64,000 nucleotides of DNA, from positions 48,266 to 112,265 of the forward strand of contig CAVEAL010000005.1 of assembly GCA_963613665.1 (NCBI GenBank), written 5' to 3'. Under the pieces are notes generated by a model that ran no database searches, had not been told where the DNA came from, and saw only the letters and a list, made by a program, of their open reading frames with translations. A program made the position numbers and the translations under genes. Shown here in pieces: positions 1-6,873 of the stretch. The stretch comes from F23-B02 sp963613665 (GTDB lineage Bacteria; Bacillota; Clostridia; Oscillospirales; Oscillospiraceae). Positions within the stretch are counted from its first letter, which is position 1, and every line of letters begins with the position of its first letter.

Positions 1-980
1 GCGACGGCATCGGCCCGGTTATCATGGATCAGGCCGTGCGCGTACTGGAGCGGCTGCTGGCCGACGAGATAGCGGGCGGCAGCATCGTCCTGCGGCGCAT
101 TCGCGGCCTGACGATCGAAAATCGGCTTGCCTGTTCTCAGGCCGTGCCGGACGACGTGCTTGCGGAGATCATGGCATGCGACGTTCTTCTCAAGGGGCCG
201 ACGACTACGCCCATGGGCGGCGGTCTTGAGAGTGCGAACGTGAAGCTCCGCCGTGCGCTCGACCTCTACGCCAACGTCCGTCCCGTTTCCATCCCCGCGC
301 AGGGCATTGACTGGATGTTCTTCCGCGAGAACACGGAGGGCGAGTACGCCCTCGGCAGCCGCGGCGTTGAGTTGCCCGGCATGGCCGTGGACTTCAAGGT
401 CACGACCGACCCCGGCACCCGCCGTATCGCCCGCGCTGCCTTCGAGTACGCACGCAATAACGGCAAAACACGCGTGTCCATCGTCACTAAGGCGAACATC
501 CTCAAGAAGACCGACGGCAAGTTTACCGCGATCTGTCACGAGGTGGCCGCCGACTATCCCGAGATAACGGTCGATGATTATTATATCGACATCATGGCGG
601 CAAATCTCGTCAACGAGAACATCCGCAGCCGGTTCCAGGTGATGCTGCTGCCTAACCTCTACGGTGATATCATCACCGATGAGGCGGCGCAGATACAGGG
701 CGGCGTCGGCACGGCCGGCAGCGCCAACATCGGCGACCGCTACGCCATGTTCGAGGCCATCCACGGCTCGGCTCCGCGCATGATCGAGCGCGGCATGGGC
801 GCCTATGCAAATCCCCGGAGCATCCTCACGGCCGAGGCCATGCTTCTGCGGCATATAGGCCGCGCTAAGGCTGCCGAAAAGCTGGAAGCGGCGCTCGACT
901 CCTGCCCTGTCGTCATCACCGGCCAGCCTGACGGCGCGACCTGCGCCGATTACGGCGACGGCATACTGAGTCTCGTTTGA
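1..980 (+). CDS. NAD-type isocitrate dehydrogenase family protein, 5' end cut by window
   Basis: Beta-decarboxylating dehydrogenase that would oxidise isocitrate to 2-oxoglutarate, feeding glutamate synthesis. The reading frame is open from the first bases: GDGIGP, the N-terminal dinucleotide-binding signature, is read from base 3, so only a few residues are missing and the first ATG at 24 is not the true start. The segment FRENTEGEYA is the form seen in NAD-dependent isocitrate dehydrogenases; isopropylmalate dehydrogenases usually carry RELTGG there. NLYGDIITDEAAQ, the Mg-binding Asp region, and EAIHGSAP near the C-terminus complete the family pattern. A hairpin terminator follows directly. 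Homoisocitrate or isopropylmalate dehydrogenase is a less likely alternative. Confidence 0.88.
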   Translation, partial: DGIGPVIMDQAVRVLERLLADEIAGGSIVLRRIRGLTIENRLACSQAVPDDVLAEIMACDVLLKGPTTTPMGGGLESANVKLRRALDLYANVRPVSIPAQGIDWMFFRENTEGEYALGSRGVELPGMAVDFKVTTDPGTRRIARAAFEYARNNGKTRVSIVTKANILKKTDGKFTAICHEVAADYPEITVDDYYIDIMAANLVNENIRSRFQVMLLPNLYGDIITDEAAQIQGGVGTAGSANIGDRYAMFEAIHGSAPRMIERGMGAYANPRSILTAEAMLLRHIGRAKAAEKLEAALDSCPVVITGQPDGATCADYGDGILSLV

Positions 981-998
981 CAACCGCAAAAGATATAA

Positions 999-1036
999 AA
1001 AATGCTCTCACCTGACGGTGGGAGCATTTTAGTTTG
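999..1036 (+). terminator. Rho-independent terminator after the dehydrogenase gene
   Basis: Fourteen-base arms (999-1012 and 1017-1030) pair with one G-T wobble around a TGAC loop and end in TTTT. The bases just after it, AGTTTGTCAAA, recur after another terminator at 12772. Confidence 0.85.
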
Positions 1037-1048
1037 TCAAAGAAGTTA

Positions 1049-1068
1049 TAAAAACCGTGCAGCTGCAC
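1049..1068 (-). terminator. Candidate terminator of the proBA operon
   Basis: Read on the minus strand, the self-complementary GTGCAGCTGCAC (1057-1068) is followed by GGTTTTTA, eleven bases beyond the proA stop. The stem is short, so this is tentative. Confidence 0.4.
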
Positions 1069-1079
1069 AGCAGGATCAT

Positions 1080-2336
1080 TCATCGTATCTGTCCGTCGCC
1101 GCGGATGATATATTTATAGGTGCTCAGCTCATCGAGCCCCATGGGGCCGCGGGCGTGAAGCTTCTGCGTGGAGATGCCCATCTCGCAGCCGAGGCCGAAC
1201 TCGCCGCCGTCGGTAAAGCGGGTGGATACATTGACATAGGTTGCCGCGCTGTCCGTGCCGTTTATAAACCGCTCGGCGCTTGCGGCATTCTCGGTTACGA
1301 TGGCATCGCTGTGGTGCGTCGAATGCGCAAGCACGTGCGCAATGGCGGCATCCAGGCTATCGACCACGCCGACGGCGAGGATATAGTCCAGATACTCCGT
1401 GTCAAAGTCCTTGCCGGACACGGGAACACCGTCGATGATCCGTGCCGCAGCCGTATCGAGCCGCAGTTCTACCGGCGTGAGACCCTTCGCCGCGCGCTCA
1501 TCGACCAGCGCCTTTCTGAGCATGGGCAGAAAGGCTTCCGCAACGGCCCGGTGCACAAGGCAGACTTCCTCGGCATTGCAGACCGAAGGACGGCTGGTCT
1601 TGGCATTTTCAATTATGCGCACAGCCTTATTGAGGTCGGCGTATTCGTCCACATAGACATGACATATGCCGGTGCCGGTCTCGATGCAGGGCACGGTCGC
1701 ATTCTGCACGCAGGCACGGATGAGTCCTGCCCCGCCGCGCGGTATGAGCAGATCGACGAGTCCCTTGGCCTGCATGATCTCCGTTGCGCTCTGATGGCTG
1801 GTATCCTCAACGATGTTGACGATGTCGGGATCTCCGCCCACGGATTCTATCCCCTTCTTCAGCGCGGCCACGATGGCCTTGGCCGTGCGGAAGGCCTCCT
1901 TGCCGCTGCGGAGCATGCAGACGTTGCCGCTCTTTATGGTGAGCGCGGCCGCGTCCGACGTGACATTCGGGCGGCTTTCATAAATGATGGCGACCAGGCC
2001 GAGCGGCACCTGCTTTTTGAATATCTTCATGCCGTTGGGGTGGTCGATTTGGGCAAGGATACGCCCCGTATGATCCGGCAGAGCCACTGTCGCGCGGATG
2101 CCGTCAGCCATGGCGTCGATACGGCCCCGGTCAAGATAGAGCCGGTCGAGCATCACGTCGGAGATATGGCCGCGGGCGGCGTCCATGTCCTCGGCATTGC
2201 ATCGCAGGATCGCTTCATACTCCGTCTGAAGGCTGTCGGCCATAGCGGAAAGGATGCGGTTTTTTTCCTCGGCCGAGGCATTGCAGATACTGGGCCATGC
2301 TGCCTTCGTCCGTCTGAGAATATCCATAGTCGTCAT
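1080..2336 (-). CDS. proA: Glutamate-5-semialdehyde dehydrogenase (gamma-glutamyl phosphate reductase)
   Basis: Second step of proline biosynthesis: NADPH-dependent reduction of glutamyl-5-phosphate to glutamate semialdehyde in the cytosol. The 418-residue length is normal. The catalytic cysteine sits in PSVCNAEE (Cys253), and the aldehyde-dehydrogenase fold signatures SRPNVTSDAA and LIPRGGAGLI are present. The chosen ATG at 2336 follows GAGGAGGGAC at good spacing; a second ATG three codons in is possible. It lies 12 bases downstream of proB on the same strand, the usual proBA operon order. Confidence 0.96.
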   Translation of the reverse strand: MTTMDILRRTKAAWPSICNASAEEKNRILSAMADSLQTEYEAILRCNAEDMDAARGHISDVMLDRLYLDRGRIDAMADGIRATVALPDHTGRILAQIDHPNGMKIFKKQVPLGLVAIIYESRPNVTSDAAALTIKSGNVCMLRSGKEAFRTAKAIVAALKKGIESVGGDPDIVNIVEDTSHQSATEIMQAKGLVDLLIPRGGAGLIRACVQNATVPCIETGTGICHVYVDEYADLNKAVRIIENAKTSRPSVCNAEEVCLVHRAVAEAFLPMLRKALVDERAAKGLTPVELRLDTAAARIIDGVPVSGKDFDTEYLDYILAVGVVDSLDAAIAHVLAHSTHHSDAIVTENAASAERFINGTDSAATYVNVSTRFTDGGEFGLGCEMGISTQKLHARGPMGLDELSTYKYIIRGDGQIR

Positions 2337-2348
2337 AGTGGTCCCTCC

Positions 2349-3131
2349 TCAGTTATGTGGTATCAGAAATCTGGTGCCGGCGCGCCTGCCACTCACGACG
2401 TCATAGAGCACCTCGGGCTTTTCACCGTTGGCAATGACCATTTCGCAGCCGGCCGCCGTCGCTATCTGTGCCGCGCGCAGCTTTGTGACCATGCCGCCGG
2501 TGGCGAGAGCTGAGCCCTTGTCCCCCGCGAGCGACAGAATATGCTCGTCAATGACCGGTACCGTTTCAATGAGCTGCGCGTTCGGATTCCTGCGCGGGTC
2601 GCTGTCGTACAGGCCGTCGATGTCCGAAAGCAGTATCAGCAGGTCAGCATCTATGGCGGCGGCCACGATGGCCGAGAGGCTGTCGTTCTCGCCGATGGTG
2701 TTCTCCACGCCGATCTCGTCCGTCGCCACGGCGTCGTTTTCGTTGATGACCGGCAGCGCACCAAGCTCAAGCAGACGCGAGAGCGTACTGCGCACGTTGC
2801 GGCTGCGCTGATCGCTGCGTATATCCTCGCCCGTCAGCAGCAGCTGCGCCACGATATGATTGTACTCCGTGAAGAGCTTATCGTAAAAATACATCAGCTC
2901 GCACTGGCCGACGGCAGCCGCTGCCTGCTTGCCCGGCATATCCGCCGGACGGCCGGGCAGATTGAGCTTGCCGACTCCCATTCCGATTGCGCCGGACGAG
3001 ACAAGGATGATCTCATGACCTGCATTCTTCAGGTCGCTGAGCACTTTGCACAGCCGTTCCATGCGCTGAATGTTCAGCCGTCCGGTCGCATGCGCCAGTG
3101 TGGAAGTGCCGACTTTGACAACGATTCTCAT
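2349..3131 (-). CDS. proB: Glutamate 5-kinase, short form without PUA domain
   Basis: First step of proline synthesis: ATP-dependent phosphorylation of glutamate. The start is the ATG at 3131, preceded by GAGAGGGAT; the frame is open further upstream, but that stretch has no ribosome-binding site. It begins with RIVVKVGTST, the kinase N-terminus, and contains the amino-acid-kinase motifs LVSSGAIGMGVG and INENDAVA. At 260 residues it ends just after the kinase fold (GTRFLIPHN) and lacks the C-terminal PUA domain of the roughly 365-residue enzymes of E. coli and Bacillus. Short forms of this kind are known. It is co-transcribed with proA. Confidence 0.95.
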   Translation of the reverse strand: MRIVVKVGTSTLAHATGRLNIQRMERLCKVLSDLKNAGHEIILVSSGAIGMGVGKLNLPGRPADMPGKQAAAAVGQCELMYFYDKLFTEYNHIVAQLLLTGEDIRSDQRSRNVRSTLSRLLELGALPVINENDAVATDEIGVENTIGENDSLSAIVAAAIDADLLILLSDIDGLYDSDPRRNPNAQLIETVPVIDEHILSLAGDKGSALATGGMVTKLRAAQIATAAGCEMVIANGEKPEVLYDVVSGRRAGTRFLIPHN

Positions 3132-3161
3132 AATGATCCCTCTCGGTGAATTGTTGCGTTT

Positions 3162-3167
3162 ATTATA
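3162..3167 (-). promoter_or_regulatory. Candidate -10 element for proBA
   Basis: TATAAT on the minus strand, about 30 bases before the proB start. No good -35 match lies 16-18 bases upstream, so this is a weak call. Confidence 0.3.
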
Positions 3168-3211
3168 GCACACCGGGTCTGAAATTGCATCATTTTTTAT
3201 TGCGGAGAGTG

Positions 3212-3244
3212 TGGGATTTGCTTTTCTGCGGAGAAGCAAATCCC
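3212..3244. repeat. Unexplained 12-bp inverted repeat between proB and the tRNA gene
   Basis: TGGGATTTGCTT (3212-3223) pairs with AAGCAAATCCCA (3233-3244) around a nine-base loop. There is no T-run on either side, and it sits upstream of the proB -10 box. It could be an operator or an old element end; nothing in the sequence decides. Confidence 0.4.
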
Positions 3245-3262
3245 ATCAAACATTGCAAATAT

Positions 3263-3290
3263 AAAGCCCCCATCAAAAGATGGGGGCTTT
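3263..3290 (-). terminator. Terminator of the tRNA-Ser transcript
   Basis: Perfect 12-bp stem (AAAGCCCCCATC with its complement) and an AAAA/TTTT loop, immediately past the tRNA 3' end and followed on the minus strand by ATATTT. Confidence 0.85.
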
Positions 3291-3296
3291 ACATCG

Positions 3297-3389
3297 TGGC
3301 GGAGAAGGAGGGATTTGAACCCTCGAACACCTTATGGGTGTTACACGATTTCCAATCGTGCGCGCTCGGCCGGACTACGCGACTTCTCC
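3297..3389 (-). tRNA. tRNA-Ser, anticodon GGA
   Basis: Reading the minus strand from 3389, the acceptor arm GGAGAAG pairs with CTTCTCC at 3307-3301. The anticodon loop TTGGAAA gives anticodon GGA (codons UCC and UCU). A long variable arm (ACACCCATAAGGTGT) marks a class II tRNA, and the T-loop GTTCAAATC is intact. Discriminator G is at 3300 and CCA is encoded at 3299-3297. A strong promoter and a terminator frame it as a single-gene transcription unit. Confidence 0.96.
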
Positions 3390-3424
3390 GAGTACAAAAC
3401 AATATTAAATTATTCAGCTTGTGT

Positions 3425-3453
3425 ATTATAATGCACTTTTCGGCTAAAGTCAA
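3425..3453 (-). promoter_or_regulatory. Sigma-A promoter of the tRNA-Ser gene
   Basis: On the minus strand TTGACT (3453-3448), a 17-base spacer and TATAAT (3430-3425). The expected start near 3418 leaves a roughly 30-base leader before the mature tRNA. Confidence 0.8.
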
Positions 3454-3513
3454 GAACTTTCTTTGAATATATGCGTTTCCTGCGGCAACAATAAGCCGTG
3501 GGAGGCGATATTC

Positions 3514-4548
3514 ATGAAAGCTGTCATTATGGCGGGCGGCGAGGGAAAGCGTTTAAAGCCCGTGACGGGCGATACGCCCAAGCCGCTCGTTCCGCTTTGC
3601 GGCAGGCCGGTCATGGAGCACATAATACTGCTGCTGAAAAGGCACGGCATCACGGAGATCTGCGCTGCGCTCAGGTACCGTCCGGACGAGATCAAAAGTT
3701 GCTTCGGCAGCGGCGAGCGGCTCGGCGTAAGCATAACATACCGCGTCGAAACGCGGGCTCTCGGCACGGCAGGCGGAGTCAAAAACTGCGCGGATTTCTG
3801 CGGTGATGATGATTTTCTCGTCATATCGGGCGACGCAGCCTGCGACATTGACCTGTCCGCGCTCATAGCCGGGCATAAAAAGCACCGTCCGGCCGTCACC
3901 GTAGCGCTGTGCCCCGAGACGGAGCCGCTGCGCTACGGTCTTGCGCTGTGCGGCCGCGACGGCTTCATTCGCTCATTCATCGAAAAGCCCGACTGGCGGC
4001 ATGTCGTTACGAATCTCGTAAACACCGGCATTTATATAGTCTCGCCTCGCGCGATGGAGCTCGTTCCCGAAGGCCGGGAGTTTGACTTTGCAAAAGATCT
4101 GTTCCCCATGCTCCTCAACAGAGGCGAAAAGCTGCTCGGTCTTCCCTGCGGCGGCTACTGGTGCGATATCGGGACGCCGAAAAGCTACTACGAGTGCTGC
4201 GCCGATGCGCTGGCGGGAAAGCTGCGACTGGAGCTTGCAGGCGGATTTGAGCTTGCTGCAGCGGACAAGTGCACAGACCCCGAATGCGAATGCATGCACA
4301 GCGCCGACTGCCGCTGCGCCGACCGTGCGCGGCTCATGGACTGCGTGAGCTCGGCGTTTATGGACCTCGGTGCCGACTATTCCGACGGCTTCCGTCTGCG
4401 CGGCGAGGGTTACGAGCTGCGCATCTCTCCCCTGTCCGGGCTTGCAGCCGTCAAGATCGCGGCAAATGCAGACGATGCGGAAACGGCAGAAGAGCTTGTG
4501 GGCTCGGCATACGCGCTGGTATCTGAGCTTGAAAAACGGCTTGATTAA
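3514..4548 (+). CDS. Sugar-phosphate nucleotidyltransferase with remnant phosphomannomutase C-terminus
   Basis: Residues 1-235 form an NTP-transferase domain: MAGGEGKRLKPVTG is the nucleotide-binding loop, PKPLVPL follows, and SGDAACDID carries the metal-binding Asp. The likely reaction is NTP plus a sugar 1-phosphate (mannose- or glucose-type) to NDP-sugar for cell-envelope glycans. A Cys-rich stretch (253-268, six cysteines) then leads into about 55 residues resembling the last domain of phosphomannomutases, but where those enzymes carry RPSGTEP this one reads ISPLSGL. The usual bifunctional relatives hold a full mutase domain in between. The ATG at 3514 follows GGGAGGCG; the upstream in-frame ATG has no site. 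Specificity is not readable. Confidence 0.8.
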   Translation: MKAVIMAGGEGKRLKPVTGDTPKPLVPLCGRPVMEHIILLLKRHGITEICAALRYRPDEIKSCFGSGERLGVSITYRVETRALGTAGGVKNCADFCGDDDFLVISGDAACDIDLSALIAGHKKHRPAVTVALCPETEPLRYGLALCGRDGFIRSFIEKPDWRHVVTNLVNTGIYIVSPRAMELVPEGREFDFAKDLFPMLLNRGEKLLGLPCGGYWCDIGTPKSYYECCADALAGKLRLELAGGFELAAADKCTDPECECMHSADCRCADRARLMDCVSSAFMDLGADYSDGFRLRGEGYELRISPLSGLAAVKIAANADDAETAEELVGSAYALVSELEKRLD

Positions 4549-4569
4549 TTAATACACCTATTATATAAT
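4541..4569 (+). promoter_or_regulatory. Sigma-A promoter for the LUD/zinc peptidase/cupin operon
   Basis: TTGATT (4541-4546), a 17-base spacer and a perfect TATAAT (4564-4569). The -35 box overlaps the stop codon of the preceding gene. Confidence 0.7.
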
Positions 4570-4571
4570 AC

Positions 4572-4594
4572 CCGTCAGAAGATAATTCTGACGG
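4572..4594 (+). promoter_or_regulatory. Palindrome at the transcription start, touching the ribosome-binding site
   Basis: CCGTCAGAA and TTCTGACGG, perfect 9-bp arms around GATAA. It covers the predicted +1 of the promoter at 4541-4569, and its right arm shares two G residues with the GGAGG site of the next gene. It could be a repressor operator or an RNA hairpin that masks the ribosome-binding site. Confidence 0.55.
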
Positions 4595-4604
4595 AGGTAT
4601 ACAT

Positions 4605-5201
4605 ATGGACATTGAAAAAACGATAAAAAACCTCACGGCACGTCATTTTTCGGTGCAGCATTTTGCAAGCGGCGAGGAGGCTTGCAGCTACCTGCTCGGC
4701 GAGATAAAGAGCACAAGCGTCGGTATCGGCGGCTCGCTGACGGTCGATCAGCTCGGGCTGTACGACAAGCTCGTTTCCGGCGGCAATGAGGTGTTCTGGC
4801 ACTGGCGCGAACCGGGATTTGACACGCTTTACAAGGAAAACGCGGCCGAGGTGTTCATCACGGGCGCCAACGCTATCGCCGAGACGGGCGAGATCATAAA
4901 CATAGACGGTCGCGGCAACCGCCTTGCCGGTCAGGTATTCGGCGAAAAGACCGTTTATATCATCGCCGGAACAAATAAGATCTGCCCCGACTTTGAGTCG
5001 GCGGTGTACCGTGCGCGCAACACTGCGGCGGTGCAGAACTGCAAGCGTTTTCCGGCAAAAACGCCCTGCAAGCTCGACGACAGGTGCCATGACTGCCGCT
5101 CTCCAGAGCGCGTGTGCAACGCGATGCTCGTCCTGTGGGGACCGATGATGGACATGAAAAAGGTCGAGATAATACTCATTGACGAAGAGCTTGGTATGTA
5201 A
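4605..5201 (+). CDS. LUD (LutC/YkgG-like) domain protein
   Basis: This 198-residue protein belongs to the LUD family (DUF162), whose members include subunits of the L-lactate utilisation complex. Evidence is the GIGGSLTVDQLGL motif, the ITGANAIAETGEIINIDGRGNR block typical of the family, and IAGTNKICPDFESAVYRARN. A cysteine cluster near the C-terminus (CKLDDRCHDCRSPERVC) could hold an iron-sulphur centre or zinc. LutA and LutB are not adjacent, so this is probably one of the stand-alone clostridial LUD proteins of unknown substrate. The ATG at 4605 follows GGAGGT. First gene of a tight plus-strand operon. Confidence 0.85.
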   Translation: MDIEKTIKNLTARHFSVQHFASGEEACSYLLGEIKSTSVGIGGSLTVDQLGLYDKLVSGGNEVFWHWREPGFDTLYKENAAEVFITGANAIAETGEIINIDGRGNRLAGQVFGEKTVYIIAGTNKICPDFESAVYRARNTAAVQNCKRFPAKTPCKLDDRCHDCRSPERVCNAMLVLWGPMMDMKKVEIILIDEELGM

Positions 5202-5203
5202 TT

Positions 5204-5905
5204 ATGTATATTGACTGGACATATATAGTCCTTGTGCTGCCCGCAATGCTGTTTGCGATGTGGGCAAGCTCCAAGGTGAACTCAACATTTAAAAAATACA
5301 AGAACACGCGCAACTCGCGCGGGCTGACCGGGGCTCAGGCGGCGCGCTGGGTGCTCGACCGCAACGGGCTGACGAATGTGCCCATTGAGCACATATCCGG
5401 CTCGCTGACCGACCACTATGATCCCTCGGCAAACGTCGTGCGGCTGTCCGACGACGTGTACGGCAGTACCTCAACCGTCGCCATCGGCGTTGCCTGCCAC
5501 GAGGTCGGCCATGCGATACAGCACGCGACAAACTACGCGCCCGTAAAGATACGCACGGCTATAGTGCCGATGACGAACATCGGCGCAAAGCTCTCGGTGC
5601 CTCTGATAATCCTCGGACTCCTGCTTTCGTCCTTCGGCGAGGTGTTCGTCATGCTCGCCTACCTCGGCTGTGCGCTGTACGGCCTTGTGACGGTGTTCCA
5701 GCTCGTGACGCTGCCGACGGAGTTCAACGCATCGTCGAGGGCGCTGAAAACCATTGAGGAGACAAACCTCTTGCAGGGCGAGGAATTCAGGCAGGCAAAG
5801 CAGGTACTCTCTGCGGCGGCAATGACCTATGTTGCGGCGCTGGCCGTATCGCTTGCACAGCTTTTGAGATTTTTAATTATAGTCGGCGGAAGGAGAAATG
5901 ACTGA
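5204..5905 (+). CDS. Membrane zinc metallopeptidase, YugP family
   Basis: A 233-residue membrane protein. It starts with a hydrophobic segment (residues 5-22), then a soluble part with HEVGH at 99-103, the zinc-binding HExxH, followed by two hydrophobic stretches (about 122-172) and a C-terminal one. LPTEFNASSRAL, conserved in the family, probably supplies the third ligand. YugP-like peptidases are widespread in Firmicutes with unclear substrates. It starts two bases after the LUD gene and its stop overlaps the cupin gene, so it is translationally coupled to both. Confidence 0.88.
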   Translation: MYIDWTYIVLVLPAMLFAMWASSKVNSTFKKYKNTRNSRGLTGAQAARWVLDRNGLTNVPIEHISGSLTDHYDPSANVVRLSDDVYGSTSTVAIGVACHEVGHAIQHATNYAPVKIRTAIVPMTNIGAKLSVPLIILGLLLSSFGEVFVMLAYLGCALYGLVTVFQLVTLPTEFNASSRALKTIEETNLLQGEEFRQAKQVLSAAAMTYVAALAVSLAQLLRFLIIVGGRRND

Positions 5906-6255
5906 TGATAATACGAAACGAAGAACACAAACGCGAAACTATAGAAAACGTCCGCGGAGGCAAGGGCGGCATCCACTTCAAGCGCATCATTCAGGAGCCC
6001 GGGCAGCTTTACAACAAGGGCAGCGTTTTCTCTGTCATGACGCTTGAGAAAGACATCGAGGTCGGCTGGCACATACACAAGGGCGACGGAGAATATTACT
6101 ATGTGCTCTCCGGTCAGGCCGAGTACAGCGACAACGGCAATATCGTGACGCTCAGCGCAGGCGATACGGCCTTCTGCCCCGACGGCGAGGGTCATTACAT
6201 TGCAAACCGCTGCTCCGAGCCGCTGGTGCTCCTGGCGCTTGTAATTTATAATTAA
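5905..6255 (+). CDS. Small cupin-domain protein
   Basis: A 116-residue single cupin barrel. Motif 1 has the metal ligands His56, His58 and Glu63 (WHIHKGDGEYYYVLSG) and motif 2 supplies His97 (GEGHYIANR). Its start overlaps the preceding stop as ATGA, and a strong terminator closes the operon. Proteins of this type bind a divalent metal and act as isomerases, dioxygenases or small-molecule sensors; nothing visible picks among these. Confidence 0.85.
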   Translation: MIIRNEEHKRETIENVRGGKGGIHFKRIIQEPGQLYNKGSVFSVMTLEKDIEVGWHIHKGDGEYYYVLSGQAEYSDNGNIVTLSAGDTAFCPDGEGHYIANRCSEPLVLLALVIYN

Positions 6256-6259
6256 ACGA

Positions 6260-6288
6260 AAAAAACGGAGGCTATGCCTCCGTTTTTT
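6260..6288. terminator. Bidirectional terminator between convergent genes
   Basis: AAAAAACGGAGGC and its perfect complement around TAT, with A/T runs on both sides. The DUF1232 gene's stop codon on the other strand begins at the edge of the right arm. Confidence 0.9.
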
Positions 6289-6676
6289 ATGTCTCCTGCG
6301 GCTCCTGCTGAGCACGCCAGACGCGGTATCGGTCGAGCTCCTTGTCGATGCACAGCTGAATGACGAGGTTTATGATGAGCGCATCGTCTATGAAGCCCAG
6401 CAGCGGTATGCTGTCCGGAACAAGATCCAGCGGACTTACGAGATACGCGACGATCGCCGCCGTTCCGAGCATGACTGCGGCAGGGACCTTTTTGTATCTG
6501 CCGTGGTAATAGTCGTGCAGCATGGAAACGAGATCCTGAACGTCGCCGATAGTGTCGCCTATAATGGGTATGCGCGAGAGCGGACGGAGCTTCGTGCCCG
6601 TTTTATCGAGAAAATCGAGCAGCACGCCCGTATATTTTACTGCGGCCTTTGCGCCGGTTTTTATTGAAACTTCCAT
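6287..6676 (-). CDS. DUF1232 (YkvA-like) small membrane protein
   Basis: A 129-residue protein with the DUF1232 core: YLVSPLDLVPDSIPLLGFIDD, a short hydrophobic hairpin found in YkvA relatives of unknown function. The N-terminal half (VSIKTGAKAAV...) is basic and presumably cytosolic. The ATG at 6676 follows AGGAGGGG; the longer in-frame start 24 codons upstream has no such site. Single gene, convergent with the cupin operon. Confidence 0.85.
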   Translation of the reverse strand: MEVSIKTGAKAAVKYTGVLLDFLDKTGTKLRPLSRIPIIGDTIGDVQDLVSMLHDYYHGRYKKVPAAVMLGTAAIVAYLVSPLDLVPDSIPLLGFIDDALIINLVIQLCIDKELDRYRVWRAQQEPQET

Positions 6677-6873
6677 ACTTGCCCCTCCTGATGCTACAAT
6701 AATAGCACATACCCACGAATTTTCAAGCGCAAATAGCATATAGCACAAAATTTATACACAGGTCTTTCGGGCTATTTGGACAAAAAACGCAAATCGTAAT
6801 TTTAACTGGATTTTACCCTGTCTTTAATATATAATTACATTGCAAAGATATCGATAATGGGAGATATGTTAAC

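Noticed and set aside
1002..2513. A 503-codon open frame on the plus strand opposite proA and proB
   Set aside because: It lies fully antisense to two well-supported genes, its product is low-complexity and matches no family, and it has no ribosome-binding site. Long antisense frames are expected from the codon bias here.
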